Assembly (NCBI GenBank): GCA_963840725.1
Contig: CAWIZY010000025.1
Span: forward strand, 124,001-188,000
Direction: 5' to 3'
DNA length: 64,000 nt
Origin: CAVWDU01 sp963840725
Lineage (GTDB): Bacteria; Pseudomonadota; Gammaproteobacteria; Pseudomonadales; Halieaceae
The first letter of the stretch is position 1. Each line of letters begins with the position of its first letter. Both the position numbers and the translations under genes were made by a program. Under the pieces are notes generated by a model, which did no database searches, was not told the DNA's origin, and worked only from the letters and a program-made list of their open reading frames with translations. Below are positions 44,857-53,924 of this stretch, in pieces.

Positions 44857-46094
44857 ACCGACTCGAGATACTGCGGCTGGCACGGCGATATACCTTCGCT
44901 TTCGGTCGCGGGTATCTGTCGACTTTTTTGTCGTCGCTCTCAATGCTGGGACTGGTCCTGGCAATCACACTGCTGATCACCGTACTCTCGGTCATGAACG
45001 GTTTTGACAAAGAGATGCGCGAGCGAATTCTGGCATTGGTGCCGCATATCACACTGTATTCCTACCTGCCGATTGACGATTGGCAAGCAGTTGCCGGGGA
45101 TGTTGTCCAGCACCCGGATGTTGTGTCTGTGGCACCCTTCGCTCAGTTCGACGCGCTGTTCATGCGCGGGCCTGATATCGAAACCGCCACGGGTATCGGG
45201 CTCGATGTAGACCGGGAGCTGGCTGCCGGACAGGTGTTCGCAGCCCTGAAAGAGAACGATCTGTCTCGTTTTCGTAGCGAACCGGATGGGCTGATATTGG
45301 GCAGTGGCATCGCGGCAAAGTTGGGCGCAGTGCCGGGCGAGCGACTCACTCTGATCGTGCCGGGCGCGGCTGAGGGTCTGGAGAACAACCCACCGCGGTT
45401 TGAGTCAGTGGTGCTATCGGCGGTGCTGGAGACGGGTACTGAACTGGATCAGCAGGCGGCTCTGGTTCACTTGTCGCTGGCCTCTGACCTGGCTGCATTG
45501 GACGGTGGGGTCACTGGGCTGCGCGTTGTGACCCGTGATATTTTTGACGTGACGCGTATAGGTTGGGACCTGGTGACCTCGCTGCCCTCGGGGTACTACC
45601 TGTCCAACTGGACGATGACCCACGGCAATCTTTACGCGGCGATCCAATTGTCCCGAGATCTCGTTACGATCTTGTTGTTTTCGATTATCGGGGTAGCGGC
45701 ATTTAACGTCGTCTCCTCCCTGGTGCTGGTGGTATTTGATAAACGCGGCGATATAGCCATTCTCCGAACCCTGGGTGCGTCGCCAGCAGATATTGCCTCA
45801 ATCTTCGTATTGCAGGGCGCGATGATCGGCCTGGTGGGAGTGCTCTGTGGGCTGGGGTTTGGCGCCCTCAGTAGCATGTTGGTACCCGACCTGGTGGCTT
45901 GGCTTGAGCGCTTGTTCGATGTGCGGTTTCTCAACACCGATGTTTACCCGGTCTCCTTCCTGCCGGTGGACCTGATGGCCTCGGATCTGCTGCTTGTGGG
46001 GGGCGTCGCGTTTGTCATGTGTGTGCTGGCGGCGGTCTATCCTGCGTTCAGAGCGGCCGGTCTCGCACCGGCGGCGATTCTGCATCAGGACTGA
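44853..46094 (+). CDS. lolE: lipoprotein-releasing ABC transporter permease LolE
   Basis: 413 residues, paralogous to LolC: SMLGLVLAITLLITVLSVMNGF at the start, then a periplasmic domain and VFDKRGDIAILRTLGASP before the last helices. Second permease of LolCDE. The 3' end overlaps the convergent DUF2062 gene by 47 bases. Confidence 0.93.
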   Translation: MNRLEILRLARRYTFAFGRGYLSTFLSSLSMLGLVLAITLLITVLSVMNGFDKEMRERILALVPHITLYSYLPIDDWQAVAGDVVQHPDVVSVAPFAQFDALFMRGPDIETATGIGLDVDRELAAGQVFAALKENDLSRFRSEPDGLILGSGIAAKLGAVPGERLTLIVPGAAEGLENNPPRFESVVLSAVLETGTELDQQAALVHLSLASDLAALDGGVTGLRVVTRDIFDVTRIGWDLVTSLPSGYYLSNWTMTHGNLYAAIQLSRDLVTILLFSIIGVAAFNVVSSLVLVVFDKRGDIAILRTLGASPADIASIFVLQGAMIGLVGVLCGLGFGALSSMLVPDLVAWLERLFDVRFLNTDVYPVSFLPVDLMASDLLLVGGVAFVMCVLAAVYPAFRAAGLAPAAILHQD

Positions 46095-46641
46095 CATAAG
46101 GCTTGGTAGCTAGCAATCTGCGCGCTGTTTCACGGCGGTCCTTGCGGCGCCTCCAGTGGACACTTACACGCCAGCGCCAAAGCATGTTAATCACGAAATA
46201 ACCCAACGACCCAAACAGCAATCCACAGATCACCGAACCCAATAAAAGCGGCTGCCAGATGTTTGCAATGCTGTCAGCCAACCACGCGGTAGTGGGTTCA
46301 AACGCCGGCGGTGTGACGGGCGCCCCGAGAATGGTGGCACCCACCTTGTAGGCCAGGTAGAAGATGGCCGGTATGGTCACCGGGTTGGTGATCCATACCA
46401 GCGCTACCGACAGGGGCAAGTTGCAGCGTAACTTGATCGCCATAAACGCCGCAATGAGGGTCTGCCCGGGCAGCGGCAGAAACGCAACAAACAAGCCGAC
46501 AAAAAATGCCATCGAGGCAGAAAACCGATTGATATGCCAGAGGTTTGGGTCGAGGAGCCAATCGCCCAGCAGCCGCAGCGCCTTGATCTCTTTCAGTCGA
46601 GTCGGACTGGGTGCCAGTTGCTTTAGGGTTTTACGCGGCAT
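46048..46641 (-). CDS. DUF2062 membrane protein
   Basis: 197 residues from ATG 46641 (MPRKTLKQL); a longer frame to 46743 is not supported. The DUF2062 core AFFVGLFVAFLPLPGQTL and VWITNPVTIPAIFYLAYKVG is clear. About three to four membrane helices are predicted and the C-terminus is very basic. Function unknown. Located between lolE and comEC as in Pseudomonas, with its last 47 bases inside lolE. Confidence 0.85.
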   Translation of the reverse strand: MPRKTLKQLAPSPTRLKEIKALRLLGDWLLDPNLWHINRFSASMAFFVGLFVAFLPLPGQTLIAAFMAIKLRCNLPLSVALVWITNPVTIPAIFYLAYKVGATILGAPVTPPAFEPTTAWLADSIANIWQPLLLGSVICGLLFGSLGYFVINMLWRWRVSVHWRRRKDRRETARRLLATKPYVSPDAESPPVRDRPL

Positions 46642-46756
46642 ATCTGAATGGCTGAATCCGATCTGTCGATTTTGAGGCAGTTGTGATTGACTCGAACTGG
46701 GCGCCTGGATCTGATGATGTCTTCTTATTATGCCCGCAATCAACCGGGACCTCTAT

Positions 46757-49059
46757 ATGCGATCTTGGCTTACCGGCATTGCTCTGGGTATTCTACCGCT
46801 GGGTGCCCTGCCGCAGTTGCCGTCCCCGTACCTGATCGCTTGTCTCGCAGTGGCCAGCCTCGGTTTAGCGATTGCCAGTGACCACGGCTGGACGCGGTGG
46901 ACCAGTGGCGCACTGCTCGGGGCTGTGATCGGCTTGCTGCATGGCCACGGGTGGCAGTCCAGTCGTCTGCCCGTGACGTGTGAGGGCGTGCCGCTGCGGG
47001 TGCAGGGGCAGGTGATCTCCCTGCCACGCGTCACCCGCATGCCCTCGGGCCAAAGCCGGCAACGCTTCGAGTTGCGAGTCGACAAGCTGCTACCGGCACA
47101 CTGCCGCGGTCCACAACGGGTGCTGCTGTCCTGGTACGATGCGGCCCTTCTGGTCCCCGGAGAGCGGTGGCAATTGCCCCTGCGGCTGAAGCGACCGTGG
47201 GGTCTCGCCAACCCCGGGTCGTTCAATATGCAGGCCTGGTACGCCAGCACCGGTGTCGACGCAGTGGGGCGGGTACTGGCAACCGACCCTGTTCAGTTGG
47301 CCGGGGCGGGTGGGCTTGCCGGACTACATCACCGACTGCGCCAGCGGGTGAGCGCGCGCCTGGCCGGCGCTGGCCTATCCGCGCAAGCCACCGCTATTTT
47401 GCAGGCCGTTACCGTGGCGATCGCAGTGGGTTGGACTACCCCTTGTGGTCTTTGTTGCAGCACTACGGAGTCAATCATCTGGTGGTCATATCCGGCTTGC
47501 ACATTGGTATGGTGGCCGGTCTGGGCTTTTGGTTGGGAACTCTGATCGACCGGTTGCGTTGGCTTAGGGGCGAAGCCCGTCGCCGCAGTTGGGGCGGTCC
47601 CTGCTGTGCCCTGTTGTTTGGGTTGGCTTATGCCGCGCTCGCCGGTTTCAACCTGTCGACCCAGCGCGCCTTATTCATGCTGGTCTGCTTTCTGGCCGCC
47701 GTTGCTGCCGGTCGCGCCAGTGGGGGATGGAACGCTTTGCGTTGGTCGCTGCTGCTGATCCTGTTGGTTAATCCCCTCGCACCGCTGGCAAGCGGGTTCT
47801 GGCTGTCTTTTTCTGCGGTCGCCTGCTTGCTCTGGTATAGCGCCTGGCGCCGGCACTCGACGCGCATTGGTGCGGCGGTGGGGACTCACCTGTATATGGG
47901 CGTCGCGGTTCTTCCTATGGCGGCCTGGTGGTTTGGTGGCGCCAGTCTGGCCACCGTCGCTGCCAACCTCCTGATGATACCACTGGTGAGTTTGTATCTG
48001 GTGCCGGTCGCGTTGCTTGGGGTTGTATTTGCGCTGTTAAAATTCCCGGGCGATACGACCCTCTGGCGCCTGGCGGCGGCACCACTGGAGGGCCTGTTAC
48101 CCGGGGCGGCCGCCTTTGCCGGCAGCGCAGGTAGGCTGCTGTACACTGACCTTTCCGCAGGTCTTCTGCCACTGGTCCTGGGCCTGCTCGCGGTAGCCCT
48201 GCTCGCCGTGCGCGGGGGGGTGGCCCTGAAGAGTTCTGCCTTTCTGTTGCTGCTGCCACTGGTGCTGCCGCCTCGCACGACATACACCAGCCCAGCCGGC
48301 TTACAGCTCACTGTTCTCGATGTAGGGCAGGGCACGGCGGTCGTGATCCGCAGCGGTCGTCGGGCACTGTTGTATGACACCGGCGGCGGTGATCCAGCGG
48401 GCAGCAATCTCGCAACCACTGTGGTATTGCCGTATCTTCGTCATGTGGGTGTACACACTCTGGACACGATGTTGCTGAGCCACCCGGATGCCGATCACAG
48501 CGCCGGCGCGGGGACCATACTGCGCGCCCTGCCGGTTAAGCGCGTACTCTACAGCGGGGGCCGCAAGCCCGTGGAGGGCGCAAAACACTGTCGCGCCGGG
48601 GCCGCATGGCGCTGGCCGGGCGGGGTGGTTTTTCGACTGCTGGCACCGGCCAACGAGCCGGCGCTGGGTTCAAACAACAGCTCCTGCGTGCTGCAGGTGC
48701 GCTACGGCGGGGTCCGCTTGCTCCTGCCAGGTGATATTGAAGCGGACCGGGAGCGTGAGCTGCAGCGCTACTGGCAGTCCGAGGCACTGGACAGCCAGTG
48801 GCTGTTAGCCGCCCATCATGGCAGCCTCACTTCATCGGCTCCGAGTTGGCTCAAGTCAGTCGATCCGGATACTGTGGTCTTCAGCCGAGGCTATCAAAAT
48901 CGCTTTGGTCATCCGCATCCGGTTGTAGTGCGGCGCCTTGACGATAGCGATGTACCGTGGCAGGACACCGCTATGCGGGGAGCACTGGAATTCAATGTGC
49001 AGTCGGGAAACATCACCCTGACGGCACACAGGGACCAGAGACAACGTTTCTGGAAGTAG
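46757..49059 (+). CDS. comEC: ComEC/Rec2 DNA-uptake channel (one frameshift)
   Basis: About 767 residues once a missing G is restored in the G run at about 47415-47418; both sides are well conserved. The N-terminal part has membrane helices and an OB-like domain. The competence domain has HLVVISGLHIGMVAGLGFWL, and the C-terminal metallo-beta-lactamase domain has DVGQGTAVVI and SHPDADHSAG. It forms the inner-membrane channel for DNA uptake. Start ATG 46757 precedes the first helix; 46730 is possible. Given as drawn, the protein would be split into two pieces. Confidence 0.88.
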
Positions 49060-49068
49060 CATCTGCGC

Positions 49069-49096
49069 TTTTACTGCCATGGTGGCCGCGTATAAT
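49069..49096 (+). promoter_or_regulatory. possible promoter of the exbB-msbA operon
   Basis: A consensus TATAAT lies at 49091-49096. A poor -35 (TTTTAC, 49069-49074) is 16 bases upstream. Transcription would start near 49103, excluding the more upstream exbB start codons. Confidence 0.5.
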
Positions 49097-49129
49097 GGCC
49101 GACTCGATCAATGTATGAGGAATGTGAGT

Positions 49130-49753
49130 GTGCTGGAACTGTTGGCGGCCGGTGGATGGTTAATGGGGCTGATTCTGCTCTGCTCAGTGTTGGTACTGGC
49201 GATCTGTATTGAGCGACTGTTTGCCCTGAACGCGCGTAAAATTGCGCCGCCGCACCTGCTGGCGACCGTATGGAAACAGCTCAAAGCAGGCGAAATGGAT
49301 GCAGCCCGTTTGAAAACGCTACGGCAGTCTTCCCCGCTTGGAAGGATACTGGCGGCGGGGCTCGCCAATGCGTCACATGGTCGGGATGTCATGAAAGAGA
49401 GCATCCAGGAAGCGGCGGGGCATGTGGTACACGACCTGGAGCGGTATTTGAATACGCTGGGCACCATCGCCGCAGTGGCACCTCTGCTGGGGCTGCTGGG
49501 CACAGTGATAGGGATGATCAAGGTGTTTGCGGAGATCATGGCACAGGGCACCGGCAATGCCAGCGCTTTGGCGGGCGGTATTTCCGAGGCCCTGATCACC
49601 ACGGCGGCGGGTCTCACTGTGGCCATTCCGGCACTGGTGATGCATCGCTATTTCAGCGGTCGCATCGATGGAATCGTTGTAGAGCTCGAACAGGAGACCA
49701 TTAAACTGGTAGACGCCCTGCACAGTGACGAGCACGGTGGGTCAGGCTCTTGA
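49130..49753 (+). CDS. exbB: ExbB/TolQ-type proton channel protein
   Basis: 207 residues from GTG 49130, chosen for TGAGGA nine bases upstream; ATG 49115 is an alternative. Three membrane helices: GWLMGLILLCSVLVLAI, LGTIAAVAPLLGLLGTVIGM and ISEALITTAAGLTVAIPALV. With ExbD it uses proton flow to energise outer-membrane processes. TonB is not encoded nearby. It leads an operon with LPS genes, as in Pseudomonas. Confidence 0.9.
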   Translation: MLELLAAGGWLMGLILLCSVLVLAICIERLFALNARKIAPPHLLATVWKQLKAGEMDAARLKTLRQSSPLGRILAAGLANASHGRDVMKESIQEAAGHVVHDLERYLNTLGTIAAVAPLLGLLGTVIGMIKVFAEIMAQGTGNASALAGGISEALITTAAGLTVAIPALVMHRYFSGRIDGIVVELEQETIKLVDALHSDEHGGSGS

Positions 49754-50187
49754 AATTCCGCCGCCAGCGGGTGGAGGAGGTGGGCATCAATCTCACTCCG
49801 CTGATCGATATTGTTTTTCTACTGTTGATTTTTTTCATGGTGTCAACGACGTTCACCCGTGAGACTCAATTGAGTATTGACCTCCCGGAGGCCTCCGGTG
49901 AACCCCGCGAGCCGGTAGATGACCAGATTGAAATCCTGATTGACGAGAGTGGCCGCTATCGCGTCAATGGCAAGGGTCTGGTCGACAACAACCTGCGCAC
50001 CCTGCAGGCGGCGATCTATAAGTTGTCCGCCGGTGATACCACGCTGCCCTTGTCGATCACTGCCGATGCCCAGGCTGAGCATCAATACGTCGTACGGGCA
50101 ATGGACGTGGCCGGTAGAATGGGCTTTGTGCATATGAGTATCACCACTCGTCAACCGGAACAGGAAACGGGTGGCGGCGGTGGCTAA
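49750..50187 (+). CDS. exbD: ExbD/TolR-type biopolymer transport protein
   Basis: 145 residues from TTG 49750, overlapping the exbB stop. The single helix contains the essential Asp in NLTPLIDIVFLLLIFFMV. A periplasmic domain follows (DQIEILIDESGRYRVNGK). Partner of the ExbB protein. Its end overlaps msbA by 17 bases. Confidence 0.92.
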   Translation: MKFRRQRVEEVGINLTPLIDIVFLLLIFFMVSTTFTRETQLSIDLPEASGEPREPVDDQIEILIDESGRYRVNGKGLVDNNLRTLQAAIYKLSAGDTTLPLSITADAQAEHQYVVRAMDVAGRMGFVHMSITTRQPEQETGGGGG

Positions 50188-52021
50188 ACACACGGCTGAA
50201 GTTGTACCGAAGCGATCAGGCGAGATGAGCGACTGGCAGCTTTATGGGCGGTTGCTGCGTTACGTGATGCCTTACTGGTACCTCTTCGTTATCAGTTTGC
50301 TGGGTTACATCGTTTATTCGGCAGGCAACGTATTGCTTGCTGATTTGATGCAGTTTCTCCTGGACGCACTCAACGGCTCCGATCAGGCACAGACTGGAAT
50401 TATTTCCGGGTTCGCTTATCGTTTTTTTGACCCCGCTGAACAGACTCAGCTGGAATTTGTGCGCATTGCCGTGCCGGTCACTATGGTGTTGCTGGCGTCT
50501 GTGCGCTCCACGGGGTATTTCTTCGGCACTTATTTCATGAACCACATTGCAAGGAATCTGGTGCACGAACTGCGCTGTGATATGTTCAACAAGCTCCTTG
50601 TTGTTCCCAGTGCCTACTATGACAGCCACAGTGGCGGTGCCCTGATCTCAAAGGTAACCTACAACGTGGAACAGGTCACCGGCGCGGTAACCAAGGCACT
50701 CAAGATAGTGGTGCGCGAGGGTCTGACCGTGATCGGACTGCTCAGCTACATGCTGTACCTGAACTGGCGTTTATGTCTGGTATTCTTTGCCGTTGCGCCG
50801 GCCATTGCCCTGGTGGTCACTGTGGTAGGGAAACACTTTCGACGTTACAGCCGACGGATTCAGTCCTCCATGGGTGACGTGACTCAGGTCACCAGCGAGA
50901 GCATTGGCGGTTATCGTGAGGTGCGCCTGTTCGAGGGCCAGGCGCAACAGCGCGATCGTTTCCGTGACGCCAGTGGCTACAACCTGTCGCAGAGCCTGAA
51001 GCTGGCCTTTGCCGATGCGGTTAGTACCCCGGTCATCCAGAGTATGTTGGCTATCGCGCTGGCGGTATTGGTCTGGTTCGCCCTGAATCCCAATATATTG
51101 GCCGGGTTCTCTGCCGGATCGTTAGTGGCTTTTTTGATCGCCGCAGGCCAACTGGGCAAGCCTATCCGCAATCTCAGCGACATCCAGAGCATCGTCCAGC
51201 GCGGGCTGGCCGCCGCCGAAGACATCTTCGCCCAACTGGATTCCCCCGAAGAACTCGACGAAGGCAGCTTCCGGACCGATCGCGCCCGGGGTGATATAAC
51301 GCTGTCAGGGGTCAGCTTCAGTTATCCGGGTACCGATCAGCGTGTGCTGGACAATGTGTCCCTGTCCATCAGTGCCGGAGAGACCGTGGCGCTGGTGGGC
51401 CGGTCAGGTAGTGGCAAAAGTACCCTGGTTCAGCTATTGGCACGATTCTATGACCCGGATGCCGGCGCGATTACCCTGGATGCGGTGCCGCTCAGTGATT
51501 ACGAACTGGCGAATCTGCGCAGCCAGATGGCGCTGGTTTCTCAGGATGTGACCCTGTTTCACGACAGTATCTACCGCAATATCGCCTATGGCAGCCTGGT
51601 AGACGTATCACCTGAGCGGGTAGAGGAGGCCAGCGAAATGGCCTTTGCAAAACAGTTTATTGAGGCGTTGCCGGAAGGCTACGAAACCCGCCTCGGCGAC
51701 GATGGCGCCGGGCTTAGCGGTGGCCAGCGGCAGCGATTGGCGATAGCCCGGGCGATACTCAAGGATGCGCCAGTGCTGATACTCGATGAAGCGACCTCTG
51801 CACTGGACAATGAATCCGAGCACCGGATTCAGCAGGCTCTGGAGCAACTGGTTGTAGATCGCACAACGATTGTCATTGCTCACCGGCTGTCGACTATCGA
51901 ACATGCTGACAAAATAGTGGTCATGGACGAGGGGCGGATCGTCGCAGTCGGGAACCATGCCGCACTATTGGCCGAGAAGGGGCTCTACGCGCAGCTTTAT
52001 CATCAGGCGTTCGCTGATTAA
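50171..52021 (+). CDS. msbA: lipid A export ABC transporter MsbA
   Basis: 616 residues from GTG 50171; ATG 50225 (MSDWQLYGRLLRY) may be the true start. Six-helix membrane domain followed by an ATPase domain with GRSGSGKSTLVQLLARFYDP, LSGGQRQRLAIARAI and VLILDEATSALD. The placement directly before lpxK supports lipid A-core flipping rather than another ABC exporter. In the Pseudomonas block I compared, msbA is not between exbD and lpxK, so this is a difference in order. Confidence 0.92.
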   Translation: MAAVAKHTAEVVPKRSGEMSDWQLYGRLLRYVMPYWYLFVISLLGYIVYSAGNVLLADLMQFLLDALNGSDQAQTGIISGFAYRFFDPAEQTQLEFVRIAVPVTMVLLASVRSTGYFFGTYFMNHIARNLVHELRCDMFNKLLVVPSAYYDSHSGGALISKVTYNVEQVTGAVTKALKIVVREGLTVIGLLSYMLYLNWRLCLVFFAVAPAIALVVTVVGKHFRRYSRRIQSSMGDVTQVTSESIGGYREVRLFEGQAQQRDRFRDASGYNLSQSLKLAFADAVSTPVIQSMLAIALAVLVWFALNPNILAGFSAGSLVAFLIAAGQLGKPIRNLSDIQSIVQRGLAAAEDIFAQLDSPEELDEGSFRTDRARGDITLSGVSFSYPGTDQRVLDNVSLSISAGETVALVGRSGSGKSTLVQLLARFYDPDAGAITLDAVPLSDYELANLRSQMALVSQDVTLFHDSIYRNIAYGSLVDVSPERVEEASEMAFAKQFIEALPEGYETRLGDDGAGLSGGQRQRLAIARAILKDAPVLILDEATSALDNESEHRIQQALEQLVVDRTTIVIAHRLSTIEHADKIVVMDEGRIVAVGNHAALLAEKGLYAQLYHQAFAD

Positions 52022-53007
52022 TGGCAAACGGTCGTGGCTCCCTGGTTGAAGCGTGGTACCGGGGCGCCTGGTGGTTGTGGTTGCTGCGCCCGCTGGAGTG
52101 GATATTTCGGGCTTTAAGCTCGGCGCGGCGTTGGGCTTACCGCAGTGGCCTCTGGCAAACTTACAACGCCTCTCGGCCAGTGGTTGTGGTCGGTAATATC
52201 ACAGTGGGCGGGACCGGCAAGACGCCAATCGTGATCGCCCTGGTGGAGTCCCTGCAGCGTGCAGGTCTGCACCCTGGTGTGGTCAGTCGCGGCTATGGGG
52301 CCGAGCGGAGCGACTTTCCCTACCGTGTTGGCCCCGACAGCCTGGCGTCGGACTGTGGGGACGAACCGCTGCTGATCTTCCGTCGCACGGGCTGCCCTTG
52401 TGTGGTGGACCCGGACCGCAGCGCGGCGGTTGCCCGCCTGCTGGATGATGAGGCCATCGATATCGTGATCAGTGACGATGGCCTGCAGCACTATGCTCTG
52501 GCGCGCGATCTGGAGATAGCGGTGATTGATGCGGCGGCGGGGCTGGGCAATGGGTTTTGCCTGCCGGCGGGACCGCTGCGGGAAGCACCGAGCCGCCTCG
52601 GGGACGTCGATTTTATCCTGTACCGGGGCTCTGCGGATGCGGCCAGCGGTGTCAGCTATACCGCCTCGGCGCTGGTCAATATCAACAGTGGTGAATCACG
52701 CGCTTTTTCGCCAGATTCATTGGGTGCAGCAGTGCTGGCGCTGGCCGGCATTGGCCAACCCGAGCAGTTTTTCGACATGCTAATACGGCAGGGATTCACG
52801 CCCCAGACCCACAGCTATCCGGATCACCATTGCTTCACCCGGGAGGATCTGGCGGCCTTTTCCTCACGGCCCGTTATCATGACCGAGAAAGACGCGGTAA
52901 AATGCCTGGGCCTGGTCGGCGACAACGCTTGGTATTTGCGCATCGATGCGCAACTGCCGGCGCCATTGCTGAGTGCTGTCAAGACGCTTGCGCGCCGTCC
53001 CGGCTGA
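52021..53007 (+). CDS. lpxK: tetraacyldisaccharide 4'-kinase
   Basis: 328 residues starting on the last base of msbA. The P-loop GNITVGGTGKTPIVIAL, SRGYGAERSDFP and SDDGLQHYALARDLEI are LpxK hallmarks. It phosphorylates the lipid A precursor at the inner membrane. Confidence 0.95.
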   Translation: MANGRGSLVEAWYRGAWWLWLLRPLEWIFRALSSARRWAYRSGLWQTYNASRPVVVVGNITVGGTGKTPIVIALVESLQRAGLHPGVVSRGYGAERSDFPYRVGPDSLASDCGDEPLLIFRRTGCPCVVDPDRSAAVARLLDDEAIDIVISDDGLQHYALARDLEIAVIDAAAGLGNGFCLPAGPLREAPSRLGDVDFILYRGSADAASGVSYTASALVNINSGESRAFSPDSLGAAVLALAGIGQPEQFFDMLIRQGFTPQTHSYPDHHCFTREDLAAFSSRPVIMTEKDAVKCLGLVGDNAWYLRIDAQLPAPLLSAVKTLARRPG

Positions 53008-53039
53008 TTCGCAAGCCGCACCTGATTCGGAGTCCCGCT

Positions 53040-53801
53040 ATGTCATTTACCGTTGTTATTCCCGCGCGCCACGGATCAACCCGACTGCCTGGCAAGCCGC
53101 TGCTGGATATCGCCGGGAAGCCGATGGTGCAGCGGGTGTGGGAGCAGGCCTGCCAATCCGGTGCAGAGCAAGTGATCATCGCCACAGATGATGACCGGAT
53201 TGCCAGAGTCGCGGAAGCCTTCGGGGCGACCGTGTGTATGACCTCGCCCGAACATCCGTCCGGCACTGACCGGCTGCAGGAGGTGGCGACCGCGCTCGCC
53301 GTCGCAGATACGCACGTTCTGGTCAATGTACAGGGCGACGAACCGCTGATTCCTGCCGAGGTTATCGACCAGGTCGCCGGCAATCTGCTGGCTCATGCCG
53401 ATGCGGGTATGGCAACCCTGAGTGCACCGATCAACACGGCCGAAGAGCTGTGCAACCCGAATGCCGTCAAAGTCATTAGTAATGCAGCCGGCATGGCCGT
53501 GTATTTCAGCCGGGCGCCCATCCCCTGGCCCCGCGATGCATTCTCCACCGAGCCCTTTGTGCTGCCTCCGGGCGGGCACTGGCAGCGCCATATCGGAATC
53601 TATGCCTATCGCGCCGCGTTTTTGCATCGTTACGTGGGCTGGGAGCCTGCGCCGCTGGAACAGCTGGAGCGCCTGGAGCAACTGCGGGCGCTATACCACG
53701 GTGAATCCATTCACGTCGCGGTTGCCTCGGAGGTAGTGCCCGGTGGTGTGGATACCGAGGCGGACCTGCAGCAAGTGCGGGCCCGCTACGCGAATGACTA
53801 G
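53040..53801 (+). CDS. kdsB: 3-deoxy-manno-octulosonate cytidylyltransferase
   Basis: 253 residues from ATG 53040. The nucleotidyltransferase start FTVVIPARHGSTRLPGKPL is followed by VNVQGDEPLIPAEVID and the substrate region HIGIYAYRAAFLHRYV. Activates KDO with CTP for LPS core synthesis. The Trm112-like gene found between lpxK and kdsB in Pseudomonas is missing. Confidence 0.96.
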   Translation: MSFTVVIPARHGSTRLPGKPLLDIAGKPMVQRVWEQACQSGAEQVIIATDDDRIARVAEAFGATVCMTSPEHPSGTDRLQEVATALAVADTHVLVNVQGDEPLIPAEVIDQVAGNLLAHADAGMATLSAPINTAEELCNPNAVKVISNAAGMAVYFSRAPIPWPRDAFSTEPFVLPPGGHWQRHIGIYAYRAAFLHRYVGWEPAPLEQLERLEQLRALYHGESIHVAVASEVVPGGVDTEADLQQVRARYAND

Positions 53802-53924
53802 CCGGGTCAACAGGGCGTTGTTCGTCTCCCGGCACCCTTTGCTTTATGCTGTATGGAAGCTATCGAGGATGATAATCCTCAGTCCGCCCAGCCGGGCGCC
53901 TTTGACCCCTGGATGCGAACCGAT

